From positions 690,501 to 754,500 of the forward strand of contig OU015568.1 of the NCBI GenBank assembly GCA_907165135.1: 64,000 bases of DNA, written 5' to 3'. Origin of the DNA: Oikopleura dioica. Lineage: Eukaryota; Chordata; Appendicularia; Copelata; Oikopleuridae. Shown piece after piece: positions 10,401 through 20,732 of this stretch. The notes beneath the pieces were generated by a model that worked only from the letters and a program-made list of their open reading frames with translations, searched no databases and was not told the origin of the DNA. The first letter of the stretch is position 1, and each line of letters begins with the position of its first letter. The position numbers were made by a program, and so were the translations under genes.

Positions 10401-13195
10401 GATTTAGAAATCAATTTAGAGGAAATCTGTAGTGAGATAGTACTGTTTACCGATACATAAACAGATCTGAAACTGGGCTCAGTAACCCTTGTAGAAAATC
10501 TGAATCTGGGTCTTACCCTTACCCTGACTCAGGTTTCTATTCAGGTTTCCCACCCTTAAAATCGGGCTGGTGTCCAGAACCGACAAAAAATTTCGACAAA
10601 TTTTGCGTGGGCGGCTTCTCCACTGCTGATTTGCCGGTTTCTGGATCCAGGCTTCTGATTGGTTAAAAATTTCCACGCAAAATTCGTCGAAATTTTTTGT
10701 CGGTTCCAGACAGCTTACCTTAAAATCGTCATAAAAAATGACTTCTTAAAACTTTAACTCATGCTTACGAACGTCAGAAAAAAGTGACGTTTTTCGCGCT
10801 CCTCTAGAATTTATGTTACCCTCGGCGAATCAAAGCGCCAACGGCGTAAAAACGTCTCTAACGTCTTTCGTGTTATGCGCTTTGCTCGGATTTTCATCAG
10901 TCCGCGCGAAATCCGAACATATTTCAAAATAAACTTGAGCAGTATTAAATTAAGTAGTTTTTTGATCTTTCACAGCTCACTTTTTTATTTTTTCAAAGCG
11001 GCTTTTTTGGTAAATTTTGAAAAGTTCAGTGTTGTTACACCGCTCAAGCGTTGTTGATCGCATTTGTGATTGGAGAGAATTCGGTTCTCTAAAAAGAGTA
11101 ATCTAATGAACTTTTTCTAAAAAACAGGCTCCACTAGAATCTTCTCTTTTCAGGACCAATGGAAGCTCATCGACGAAAACATGTTTTCTTCTGACGACGC
11201 TCTGGCCATTTTCTCCGTCCAGGGTTCAGATTCTTCTTCCGTTCCAGTCGGAGAGACCCGGCTCATTTGGCCCTCTGGAAAACCCTTCCGCCTCGAAATT
11301 CCAACGATCAGGTATTGCCCTCATTATTTCAAAACCTTCAGCGCGAGCGGATTCGAATCTCCATGTCCACGAGAGACGCCGATTTGTAAGTTTTCGGGTA
11401 ATGGAGGATATAACTGCTGCGATCGGGTCAAGAACTGCCCGACTAGGGCTTGTGATGCGGCGAAGGGAGAGATTTTGAAATCTGGACGGTAAGGAACTAT
11501 ATTCTTGACCGATTTTTGATTGGATTTAGATGTGTTTGCATGGATAAATTTGTCTCAACAGCAGATGGTTGTAAGTATGAATCATCAAGAAGAAGTGAAA
11601 TTCGACGGGTGACAACAACGACGACTACCACTGCTCCAACTCGAAATTATCGGTATTTTACCTTCATGCTTATTTTTTTCGACACGCTAGAATCATTCAC
11701 GAAATTCATATTTGTTCAAATCTTTTTCAGATTTGGACCAATGATGCGCGCTGGAGGATTTTACGAAACAACCATGGAGACTGTTACTGCCCCTGTTGTC
11801 AGACTCAAGGCTGCAACCCCTCGACCGACAATCTCATCTGGCTGGGCTGCCAATCCCTTTGATTTCTGCTTTGGCGCAGGTTGCAAGAAACAGAAAACGG
11901 AAGAAATCCCTAATGTCCGAGTACGAGGAAAATCTCCACCGACCAAAGCTCCAAGGACTTCGAGAAAGAGCACAACCCGAAAGCCGTCGTTCGAAAATCA
12001 TCGTGAATCTATCAGAAGAGTTCTTCCTGGCTGGAACCCCGCGGCTGTTGAAGTTCAAATGGAACGACAGGCGATTGTAAAGAGCATGAACTCTGATGGA
12101 CCGGCTACTATTCGACAATCCACTGATCCGGAGAAGCAGAAGCTTCTTCCAGAGAACACCGACGACTTCGTCATTCTTCCACCAGCATCGACCGTCGAAG
12201 AGACAACGACAACAACATCAACAACAACAACGACGACAACAACCACAACGACAACATCGACAACAACAACAGAGGAAGAAACAATAACAGATTTCTCAAC
12301 AACAACGGACTTCACAACAACAACAGAGGGAACATCCACAACAACAGGAACGACCACCACAACTGCTACATCCTCAACTCTAGAACTCGAGCAAACAACG
12401 ACGTATGGTTCCACTACCTCGATTGGAACGACTACGACAACGATGGAATCAACAACCACGTTGGCATCAACAACCGAAGCAGTGGAAATCACAACAACAG
12501 TCAGCACGACAACTGCTTACACAACAACCACGATGACCACAACTGATTTCACCACTCTCGACACCACCACCAAGTATGCCACTGTCGAGCCAGTCAAGGA
12601 CATCACAACAACCGTGCTTACAACGACAACTACTCTCGCCACAACGACTTCCGCTCAGATCGCGGCGTATTCTCAATGGACAGAATGGTCCGAATGCACG
12701 GGCAAATGCCCAAGCGGTGTGCAAACGCGAGCGCGACTCTGCGAAGGAGCACTTTGCAAGTTGCCAATTGAATCGGAACGGCGATCGTGTGACATTCTCG
12801 TTTGCGCCCATCAGGATGCTCTGATGAAGGATGCATTGAGCGAGCAGGATTACGAGTACGCAATGAATGCGATCAAGGAAGAGAACCTCAAGCTGCTCCA
12901 GATTATTTTGTACAATCACAACTTCGAACTCATGGTCGTCGATTTCATGGCGCCCGGTGAAAAGACCATTCCTCGATTGCTCGATAATTTCTTCAAAATC
13001 GAGTCGATCAGAACCACAAGAAAGATGTTGGAAGCTGAGTTAATGGAGCCCCGACAAGTGCGCCTCAAATCCGCTAGCTTCGAGCCAGAAATCGTCGTCG
13101 AAGAAAACCAAGCTGAGAGAATCAGAAAAATCGAAGCCGACTACATCATCGGCAAATTGCTGAAGAGCCATTTAGCAAGCAAAGTCAAAAAGTAA
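1409..13195 (+). CDS. Secreted EGF-domain protein with Thr-rich mucin-like region and TSP1 domain
   Basis: Fourteen exons: 1409-1489, 1556-1748, 4901-5041, 5250-5348, 5449-5545, 6531-6630, 6691-6773, 7886-8016, 8707-8992, 9346-9497, 10168-10322, 11154-11488, 11530-11652, 11731-13195 (1146 aa; phases agree throughout). The start gives a signal peptide (MYFLLFLKIDSSVQA). EGF and calcium-EGF-like Cys modules follow (DFDECALQ at exon 3; CNTPGSYYC-type repeats later). They alternate with modules of the form NG-x-P-x-Y ending in W(I/K)(V/S/L). Next come a roughly 150-residue Thr-rich segment, likely O-glycosylated, and one thrombospondin type 1 domain (WTEWSECTGKCPSG, about 12670-12810). A charged tail of about 120 residues has no recognised fold. 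Intron 3 needs a GA-AG boundary (5042-5249) and intron 10 a GC-AG boundary (9498-10167). Probably an extracellular matrix or adhesion protein of fibulin/hemicentin-like composition; orthology is not claimed. 11319-11348 could be a 30-base intron. Confidence 0.8.
2071..2322. mobile_element. Foldback MITE with ~105-base inverted repeats
   Basis: The left arm (about 2071-2177) and right arm (about 2215-2322) are imperfect inverted copies. The left arm reads AAACTAAAATATGGAGT and TTTTATAGATCA; the right arm reads the complement of AAACCAAAATATGGAGT and TTTTATAGATCAGG. The outer parts also pair (TTAATCGAAGGA against TCCTTCGATTAA). The element sits in the 3.1-kb second intron of the EGF/TSP1 gene and has no coding capacity. 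Confidence 0.65.
2984..3190. repeat. MITE of the CCTGAGTCAGG family with GCGGCTT hairpins
   Basis: The left end reads AAACCTGAGTCAGG and the right end reads ACTCAGGTTTTCCGCACAGG, its inverted counterpart. Between them are four copies of GCCGC/GCGGC palindromes. The same termini recur at 6062-6381, around 8290-8458, 10488-10545, 31500-31612, 35790-35890, 37137-37180 and 56925-57065. Confidence 0.6.
6062..6381. mobile_element. Best-preserved CCTGAGTCAGG-family MITE
   Basis: Terminal inverted repeats of about 40 bases: GTGTAGAAAACCTGAGTCAG then GCTTTGAAAGCCTCAAATA at the left, and the exact complement at the right (6340-6381). GCGGCTT palindromes lie just inside both ends and the core is AT-rich. 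It lies in intron 5 of the EGF/TSP1 gene. No transposase is present, so it depends on an element elsewhere. Confidence 0.7.
7247..7610. repeat. Two-copy degenerate direct repeat in an intron
   Basis: Copies at about 7247-7425 and 7443-7610 share AAAAGGATTTCT, AATAAAAGAGTGAGAGCC, AAGGGTNTCATCAGACTA and a closing TTACCCC block in the same order. They lie inside intron 7 of the EGF/TSP1 gene. No coding potential is apparent. Confidence 0.5.
8290..8458. repeat. Partial CCTGAGTCAGG-family element
   Basis: The right terminus (GCCTGACTCAGG then CTACGCAGG) and internal GCGGCTT hairpins are clear. The left terminus is degraded. It lies inside intron 8 of the EGF/TSP1 gene. Confidence 0.5.
9025..9290. 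repeat. Cluster of GCCGC-N2-4-GCGGC palindromes
   Basis: At least five short palindromes of the form AAGCCGCNNGCGGCTT occur within 270 bases of intron 9 of the EGF/TSP1 gene, separated by AT-rich spacers. They alternate between TTGCGGC and CGCGGC centres. The spacing and AT-rich context look like amplified hairpin modules and not like coding sequence. Confidence 0.6.
9721..9740 (+). repeat. Short interstitial TTAGGG array
   Basis: Three consecutive TTAGGG units preceded by GG lie in intron 10 of the EGF/TSP1 gene. This matches the common metazoan telomere unit but is too short to act as a telomere. Confidence 0.6.
10572..10711. mobile_element. Small MITE with ~38-base inverted repeats
   Basis: Arms at about 10572-10610 and 10668-10711 are nearly exact inverted copies, including AACCGACAAAAAATTTCGAC and ATTTTGCGTGG. 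The central part is only about 60 bases. It follows directly on a CCTGAGTCAGG-family remnant (10488-10545). Confidence 0.6.
12190..12660 (+). repeat. ACA/ACG codon low-complexity tract
   Basis: A stretch dominated by threonine codons encodes the Thr-rich segment of the EGF/TSP1 protein. The antisense frame is an open Val-rich reading frame that results only from this composition. Confidence 0.85.
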
Positions 13196-13400
13196 AAACG
13201 CGCGACCTGTAAATGAAGTAAAGAAGAATTCCTCAATTATTATTTCTTGCCTCAATCTAACACTAAAACCGAATGCAATGCCAACCTTCGCGACAACGAA
13301 CTTGTGGCGGATCAATAGAATCAGCTATTATTGCAGTGACTGTAAATAAGAAAAACGCACAAATCCTTGATTAACAAAAACTGTACAAAACTTTACTGTA

Positions 13401-13406
13401 AATAAA
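13401..13406 (+). terminator. Poly(A) signal of the EGF/TSP1 gene
   Basis: AATAAA lies 206 bases after the stop codon, with TTTAACTC-rich sequence after it. It is the first such hexamer downstream of the coding end. Confidence 0.5.
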
Positions 13407-13826
13407 CATAAATTTAACTCATGAAAATATGTTCTTATTATTTGGATTTCAAATACTTTTGACGCTGAAAATCAAAACGGCGTTGAAGTCTCCGACTGCT
13501 ATGATGAAAATGCGAAGTGCAAAGAGTAATTGTAATTTTTTGTGACTTCAGATGCTCCTTAGCGGTCGAAAATCTAGTTCGATTCCGATGAACTTTGTCA
13601 CAAAATGATCAGCATGATCATCTTGCAACTCAGAATTTTTTTCTTTTTAAATTTTAAGTTTAAATAAGGCGATCATAGGGTCGATTTTCTACCATAACAC
13701 GTAAATATACTGTATTTCAAGAGTGGAGAAAGTAATTTTCAAAAATGACATTTCAAAACGCCAAAAAACGGAACCGGCAACTCAGAATAGTCTCATAAAC
13801 TTGTTCTGTGCTATTTTTTTCTTCAG

Positions 13827-13923
13827 AAAAGCACTCTATTATGAGCTAAGAAAGATGATTTTCGAAGACGATGCAGAGAAAAAATCTGCTCGAGCTAATC
13901 AACCAAGAGTTATGGTAATCTAG
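13827..13923 (+). other. Possible terminal exon of a small unidentified gene
   Basis: A T-rich tract ending CTTCAG precedes an open stretch starting KALYYELRKMIFEDD and ending at a TAG at 13921-13923. The charged composition looks coding and the acceptor is good. No convincing upstream exon or start codon was found between 13410 and 13730. It may be a gene remnant or an unspliced 5' exon relic of the next gene. Confidence 0.25.
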
Positions 13924-13993
13924 ACAAAGACGAATAAAAAAAATCCAATTTCAAGTACAGTGATTGTTCATTATAAGAGCGACTACAAGTATC

Positions 13994-16900
13994 ATGAAGT
14001 TTATTTTTCATTTAACAACTGAAAATCTTTTAAAAATTTATGGAAACGAGACTCAAAAGGTGATTTACTTTTAGTGCTTGGATTGTCACTGCAAAGGCGT
14101 TCTGAAGCAAAAGGAAGGAAAGGTTTACTTATTTCCTGAAGAGATTTTAAAAACTCGAAGCATTCACACTCGAAAACGTCATTTGAAAAGAAGAAAGTCA
14201 TGGGTTACGAAGATAACAGCGCAAACAAGTCTTGCTACACATGGTTTTTCAACAAGTCGTCAACAATCAACATACCTGACACTTGGCTCTTTTTTCTGGA
14301 TAACGGTCATGCTCATAGGTAAAGCCTAATTGAGAGGGGTTATTCTTGAACCATTTCAGCAATCTTGTTTACTAGAATTGGGGCTTATTTTAGGCTCTTT
14401 AATTCAGGGCAGGGTTCTAAATGCCTTAGGCATATTTGCCTAAAAGGTAAGCCTAGGCAAGGCTAGGCATACTGCCTAGAATGCCTTGCGAAAAATATTT
14501 TTTGGAAAAAAACATGAAAAAGAAAGTTGGAGCACATAAGAGATGAAACTTTCAACTTTGATTTATTTTGATTTTTAGCAAATTATAAATCCTTGGAAAA
14601 TTTACGTCGTGGAAGTTCAACTTTTTTGACGACAACTTGCCACAGAAACTATAAAGAATGTGTTCAAATCGCCTCAATGGACTACTGCGGGCATTTGATA
14701 AAGCAATGTTTTGAAGCAGGAGTGTTCATCCTCCCTGAGCCCATTTCAAAAATCGAAAGCGAGCGAATCGAAGCCATTGAATTTTCTGAAGAAGAAAATA
14801 TTGTCAACATGCGTCGATGTCAAAAGAAACAGTTTTACGATCAGAAAATCTGCCGCCATATTTGTTCGAAAAGCCTTGTTATGGAAACAACAAGGAGTCA
14901 AGGAAAAGACCCTCCCTGCGAGTCTATCTGTTTTGGACTGACGAGATCTTCCGAATCTGGAGGAGAAATTTGTCCTTTGCAGAAGTACTGCGAAAATGGC
15001 TGCCCTTGTCTTTTTTATCAATGCGAAAAATTGGCCGAAAATCATCAAAAATTGATCCCGGTGTTTGAAATCGGCAAATCAATAACAATAAGACAAGATG
15101 AACAAGACCTGACTAAAAGCAATCAAACGGAGGATAATCAGTCTATTGATTGGATAACAGGGCGTTGGGAAGAGAGAAAAAGAACAATTCAAAAATTTCC
15201 ATTTATTCTTGTTGATTGGACGGGGATATTTGAAGAAGTTGGATTTAATGCTCCTGACTCATTTTTACCTTATGAAAGTTTTGATTCAATCTCTTTGATT
15301 ATAAAATTTTTTTGACGTCAAATAAATTATTTGAAATAATTGAGAAATCATGGGCAAAGTCAACTGGTGCAGCTTTTCTTGATGGACAGCACTATCTTGT
15401 TGATGCGAAAGGAAATCTGATGCGAATTGATGAAAATCGTGATAATCGAAATTTGATTCCGAATCGACATAGAAACATGTAAGGAATCGGGTCATACGCG
15501 GTCAATCTTCGGGGAAAAGAAAAAACCTACTCATAAACTACCCTAAACCTACTCCAAACCCGGGGGCTTCGCCTCCCGGGACCCCCCCCCCCTGATAGAA
15601 AATAACACAGTTCCTTATCCTAAGCCCTAACCCGAAGCTCCCTTGGAACCCCCCGAAACCCCCCCTAACAATAACATTTAGCCCGGTTACGTAACTTATC
15701 CCGAAGATTGACCGCATATGTCGAAGGAATCGACATTTATAGAAAGATATGTAACATATTTTTCTATCATATGTTTTTATTTGACATTTTTCAGCGGATT
15801 CTTTGTTTTTCACTTTGGCTCGTCGATTGGAACCCACCAAATTGAGATTCGACGCAAAGAGGATGATAGAAAATTTTTTTCTGTTGTTGTCATTTGGAAA
15901 GGCCAAAATCATCGTAAAGTTCGAGAGTAAAAAGGAAGTGAGTTAATTTTCTTGACCTCTAAAAGTTCACCTACTGGGAGATCGGATAAATGCTATTATT
16001 ACGCCCCCGATTACAATTTAAATCGATTCGAAGAAGCACAAGGCTTCATTGCGAGTAATCATTTCAATGCCAAACTATCTTCAATCGGCTTCAAAAATGT
16101 CTTTTATCTGATGAGCGTCAGGCTTGGTGAAAAATGGATCAAACTCTCGACAACAGTGGCCTTGAACACGATCAGAAAAAGCGAAGAAATGGACAAAGGA
16201 TGGCGTAAAAATGAGATCGCGTTGCATGCGAAATTGAAAGATTTGGATCCTGTTCATGTTATTCCATTGAAAACGGTTGAAACAATGATATAAAATCGAT
16301 CATATAAGAAAAAGTTTCAAACGGAAAAAAGATAGATGTCGGCCGAATGATGCTAGTTCTTGTCTCGAGAAGTATCGAGCTATCAAACACGCTGTACTCA
16401 GTCTTATTTGAAGCCGAAGGTCAGTATCTAATGCTCGGAAGCGAGTGGATCGGATCCATTGTTAAATACAAAGAGCCTTCGATTTGTTTCTCGAAATTGT
16501 TCGCTTCGTCGGACCTTCAATACACGGATCAAAAGGGGATCAATAATGATGAATGCGAGTACTTTGGAAATGCTATCATAAATAACGACAAGATTTTCAT
16601 ACAAAGCTATGTTTTCGAGAGTGCTTTCGAAATCGAGTTTAATTACGGAATGGTTTAAAAAATAAAGCTTGTCAACTGTAAATTACTTTTGACCTAAAAA
16701 AGACCTCATCGAGCTCGAATTTGTTCAACAAACGGCGAATAAAAAGATGCACGTGACCAGCAACCCTTATTTTTCTTACCATGATGATATTTTTCCTGCT
16801 TTCGCAAAGAATGCTGTTTCTCAGCGACTATTTCCCAGAGCCGAATCGGTTTTCAAAAACATTATCCCGGACAATTTCTTTTCTTCGTTTGAGGAGCAAA

Positions 16901-19244
16901 AGCATATCTCCACACAGGAGCTTAAATTAGACCAAAAAGAAATGATGCAACTTGAAATTGACTTTCAGGTAGTAATTTTTTAATTGTAGAATTTAATTTA
17001 CTCTAAAGAAAAATTCGATTGGCCACGGAAATGTAAAAATTTTTGAATGCCGACTTTTCGAAGGACAGAATTTTCTCTCCTTCTGGATTCATAATGACGG
17101 ATCTCTTTGGTTAACGTCGGATTTTCTCGAAAAGAAGAAACTATTGGATTCTAAAAAATCAGAATTGAAAGCGCTCAAGCTTGACTTTGATTCGAAACAC
17201 TTGTCAAGAGCAAGTTTAATGATCCTTGAGGAATTGTTTGAATTATTTATTTTCTCAAGACCAATTTCTTTTCATAGAGTGGTCTCTCTTTGCCCAAGTC
17301 GCCGTTTGCCCAAGATCTCCGTTTGCCCAACTTGTGGAAACGGCGACTTGGGCAAACGGCGATGTGAATTAATTTAGATTGATTGTCAATCAATGATTGA
17401 CCATAAAAATGTATTATAATTGATTAAGCCAGCATTGACGTTGGAAAAGTCGAGATTGACGTCGAAGAACCCGGGACTGACATTGCAGAAATCATGATTG
17501 AAGTCGGTGAAGCCAGGATTGAGTCAATCCGATCTACGGTGTAGAAACTAGAATTGACGATGAAGAAGCCATGATTGATATAATATAACTAATATTGAAG
17601 ATGACATTAATAATGTTAGTGAAGCCAGGATTGGCATTGAAGAAGCTAGGATTGACGTTTGAGAAGCAAAATAATGTTTTATGATCAATCAATATAAATT
17701 TATTCTCATCGCCGTTTGCCCAAGATCTCCGTTTCCCCAAGTTTGGCAAACGGCGACTTGGGCAAACGGAGATCACTCCTTTTCATATTCAAACCTCTTG
17801 AAGAATCAAAAAGAAAATTCTCATGGCAAAATGGCTTTGACTGGACTGGAAAATGTTAAGAACAAAAAAATCAGAATATTTAAATTCGAGAAAATCGCAA
17901 GAATCAAAAATTTCGTTTACTCAGATCATACGTTTCAAATTAACGTTATTCTACCGAAAAAGAATGACAAAATTGACAATTACGCTCTTTTTAAAAGTGG
18001 ATTGATGAATGATTTAACAATAGAAATAGATGGAGGAAAAGATTTCCCGGCCAATGTGGGCTGGGGGCCATCGTGGGGTCCAAATATGTTTGGACCTAAT
18101 ACGATCAATGCGTACGTTTACAGATCACGATACGCACTCGTCAATGCTAAACTACATATTTTCGGGGGCAATGCTTACCCAAAAAGGGTGATTAATTCCA
18201 TTTCACGACATTGTAAGATAATTGTCTTGTATTTCAGATAAGTCGGCTTGATGGATGCAAGTTATCTCCTCTTGATGTTAAATTGACTGAAATGTATGAT
18301 TTTGGCGACCATTTTGTTTTGTCGATAAAAACCGGCGATCGAGGTTTATTTTGCAGTTAAAGAGTTTATTGAAATAATTTGAAGCAATGATTTGCTGCTC
18401 ATTAAGAAAAGCTAAAACTTGTGAGAAATTTGATGGTTCCTCTTCAAGAAAAATGTCTTTTGAGATGAAGAAAAATCATTGTTCGGGCGAGTTAGGCTAT
18501 TACAATGGGCTACCAACCGCCGTTGGAGGATCTTCCAATGGAGAAACGGAGACATTGACAGATAAAGGGTGGATTTCGTTGGCAAAACATCCAAAGTAAA
18601 GTAACTCAAGCAAGCAGATTGATAAAAAAAATCAAGGAATCTTCACAAACTCGATGTTATCGGGCTTCCCTCGGGAAATCTCCTGACTATCGGAGGTCAA
18701 AGTCTTCTCAATTCGTTTAGGCAGTTGGTTTTCTCCTTAATTGAGCAATGATAAGTTTTATTTAAATTCATTTTCTTTCCATTTAAAAACCAAAATTGTT
18801 TCAAAACAAAGATAACAGATGAAATTTGGCAATTGATGAATAATGACTGGTCTTCAGTCGGAAAATTGAAAAAGGTAGAAATTTGAAAAGACATTTATAA
18901 GAGAAATTATCATCAAGGCAGTCGCGGCGTCATCAACGATTCTAGTTGACAACTCAATTTATATTTTTCCTGGGGTGATGGACGGCAGTAATATTCAAAT
19001 TCAAAAAATAAACCTAGGTGAATGCTGAAAATATATTCGGGAAAATTCGATTTTGGTTCAAATCAGCTTATTTCGAATTCTTTTCTTTCATCAACCCGAA
19101 GAACTAAAATAATAAATTTTGAGCATTCTAGATTCTAACAACAAAATTGAATCGATAGAAGTAATTGCAAGCCAACGAGCAAGAACTGAAAAACCGATTC
19201 TGTTTGCGACTCCTATTAATTTCTGCAAACCAATTTCATCTTAA
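13994..19244 (+). CDS. Membrane-anchored Kelch-repeat protein, 15 exons
   Basis: Exons: 13994-14059, 14108-14318, 14579-15478, 15795-15926, 15966-16275, 16332-16652, 16714-16968, 17009-17278, 17804-18187, 18238-18355, 18412-18595, 18637-18727, 18812-18874, 18918-19017, 19132-19244. An N-terminal basic region precedes one membrane segment (LTLGSFFWITVMLI). A Cys-rich stretch follows (motif ENGCPCLFYQC), then a long region without recognised domains. The C-terminal part carries Kelch-type motifs (KLHIFGG, LPSGNLLTIGG, VDNSIYIFPG, each followed by W...G). The predicted topology is type II with an extracellular beta-propeller. All exon phases agree except inside exon 3, where the frame shifts by one base in a run of seven Ts (about 15307-15313). 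With one more T the product would be about 1172 aa. This could be a base-calling error or a real lesion. Most introns are 39-61 bases; two long ones are filled by MITEs. Confidence 0.75.
14395..14495. repeat. CTAGGCA/TGCCTAG palindrome cluster
   Basis: Seven or so copies of GCCTAGG, TGCCTAG or TGCCTTAGGCA lie within 100 bases in intron 2 of the Kelch gene and can fold on themselves. They are probably a remnant of an inverted-repeat element. Confidence 0.4.
15490..15723. mobile_element. MITE inside a Kelch-gene intron, 9-base direct repeat flanks
   Basis: Inverted termini pair at the two ends (CATACGCGGTCAATCTTCGG at the left against CATATGCGGTCAATCTTCGG at the right). The 9-base direct repeat AAGGAATCG flanks the element at 15481-15489 and 15724-15732. 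It lies wholly within the intron 15479-15794, so the reading frame across it (HRN to GFFVFHF) is kept. The interior is C-rich (a run of about ten Cs near 15580, CCCTAAC-like triplets) and non-coding. A 9-base duplication would suit a Mutator-type element, but this is inference. Confidence 0.6.
17286..17775. mobile_element. MITE with GTTTGCCCAAGTCGCC termini and degenerate core repeats
   Basis: The left end repeats TTTGCCCAAGTCGCCGTTTG and the right end carries its complement at 17745-17766, each with a second offset copy. The core consists of degenerate units of about 30 bases built on GAAGCCAGGATTGA. It fills the 525-base intron 17279-17803 of the Kelch gene, and the phase across the intron is unchanged. 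Confidence 0.6.
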
Positions 19245-19297
19245 TTAAACAGGGCTGCAAAATGTGATTCAATTAATGTCGCCTAGTTTTATTATTT

Positions 19298-20498
19298 CTA
19301 GCTATCGGCAGCATTTTTATTCCAAATAAAATTCGTAAAATCGTGTTCAGAGAAACCAAGTAATTTACATTTTTGCGATTGTGTATCTTTCTCGGTCGAG
19401 CATTTTTCTTGTGCGTCTTGTCGTTTGACTCGTAGCGTTTCGATTTCGTTCTTCATTCTATTTTCTCCAAAGTATTCTATAGCAACTTCAAAATTTTGGA
19501 GTGCTCGCGAATAAAGAGTCGAATCAGCAAGATTCCAGGATTTGATCTTTTTCTCGAGTTCTAAGTTTAAAATCATAGCTGAAGAAAATAGATTTTTACC
19601 TCGAGAAATTGTTAAATTATTCTTCGAGCCAACATTTTTCGAAAACACAAGAACATCTTCCCAATCCCAGCAAAATTTCTCCTTCACCAAAATCAAGCTC
19701 TCGTCAAATCTGTCAGAGATCATGATGAAGTCAAAGTACTCGATCGTCTTCTCCACTTTTTCGCGAATTTCAGATTCATTCGAAATGTCATTCGAAAAAC
19801 CAAGGTCGAAGAAGTTGGAGTTTTTCGCCATCCATTGCCCCCAAGATTTTCTAGCGAAGTATTTTCGCGGTGACTTGAAGAATTCTTCAAGGCCTGAAAT
19901 GCTTTCTTCGAGGTCCTTTTGCAGGCTTTCGATTTTGAAATAAAGCTTGATTCGCTAGAAAATTAGTCAAGCCGGGCCTTGAATGGGGCAATTTTATGAA
20001 AGAAGAAAAAGTTGCTGACAAATTGCTCTACTGGGTTTCTTAGAATCGTTATTCTCGTCGCATTTGGCAAAACTTCGTTTATATCTTCGGAGAATCGAAC
20101 ATGGCTGGCGATAAGTTGTACTGGAGTCGGAGTTTTTTGAAGCATATTTTTATTGAAGAAATGTGGGTACCCGAGGAGATGGTGCTGGCGACCACTTTTT
20201 GGAACGCCGATTGTGAGGTTGTGTCGGAGTCCATAGCTTTAAATGGCTTGTTTATGAAAAAAACAAGCAGGTTATACCGAAAAAGAAGATTTTGAACGGT
20301 AGATGACGCTGTTTTGTGAGTTTTCATGAAAAAAATCGACCTCGGTTGATTCTTGCAGATTTTATCTTCCTCTTTTATTGGTTTTTTTTTGATAGAATTC
20401 TCTAAAATATTGTCTGTATAAATTTTAAAAACAATCAAGGCCACTACAAGAATTTGGGCAAAAATTAATTTAATTCTAGATATCATTTCTTTTTTCAA
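19298..20498 (-). CDS. Galactose-3-O-sulfotransferase-like enzyme
   Basis: Exons: 20498-20278, 20236 to about 19978, 19954-19298 (about 378 aa). It would transfer sulfate from PAPS to galactose residues of glycans in the Golgi lumen. A short cytosolic tail and one membrane anchor (IFAQILVVALIVFKIY) come first. The 5'-phosphosulfate loop MKTHKTASSTVQN follows, then NLLFRYGLRHNL, the conserved ASHVRF segment, the 3'-phosphate loop ITILRNPVEQFVSNF, and a C-terminal part with FDESLILVKEKFCWDWEDV. These are the family landmarks in the right order, and the length is close to that of vertebrate GAL3ST proteins. The first intron is a 41-base GT-AG. The second has no GT donor: a 23- to 35-base GC-AG intron keeps the frame, and its exact start is uncertain. 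No missing catalytic motif was noticed. Confidence 0.8.
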
Positions 20499-20732
20499 CC
20501 TCTATGGAAATTTCAACGCGCTCTAGCGGAAAATAGCCCCAAGGCTTGTTCAGCGTATCTTTTTTCAACCCTAACTGGATTATCGATTGCCGAAATGAGA
20601 ACTTTTATTTTGCTGGTATAGTTTTATTCCACTGAACAGTTTGCATTGGTTTGAGCTTGAAGTCACAGTTACATTTGTACAAAATATGATTATGGCAAGA
20701 ATGAAAATTTTGAAAATATAAAAATTTCGATT

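Noticed and set aside
12055..12507. Minus-strand Val-rich open frame of 150 codons
   Set aside because: It is the antisense of the Thr-rich ACA/ACG codon tract of the EGF/TSP1 gene.
14060..14074. A 15-base GT-AG intron in the Kelch gene
   Set aside because: A 48-base intron (14060-14107) with the same donor gives a continuous frame and fits the local intron size.
18875..18890. A 16-base GT-AG intron in the Kelch gene
   Set aside because: A 43-base intron (18875-18917) with the same donor keeps the frame and gives better Kelch spacing.
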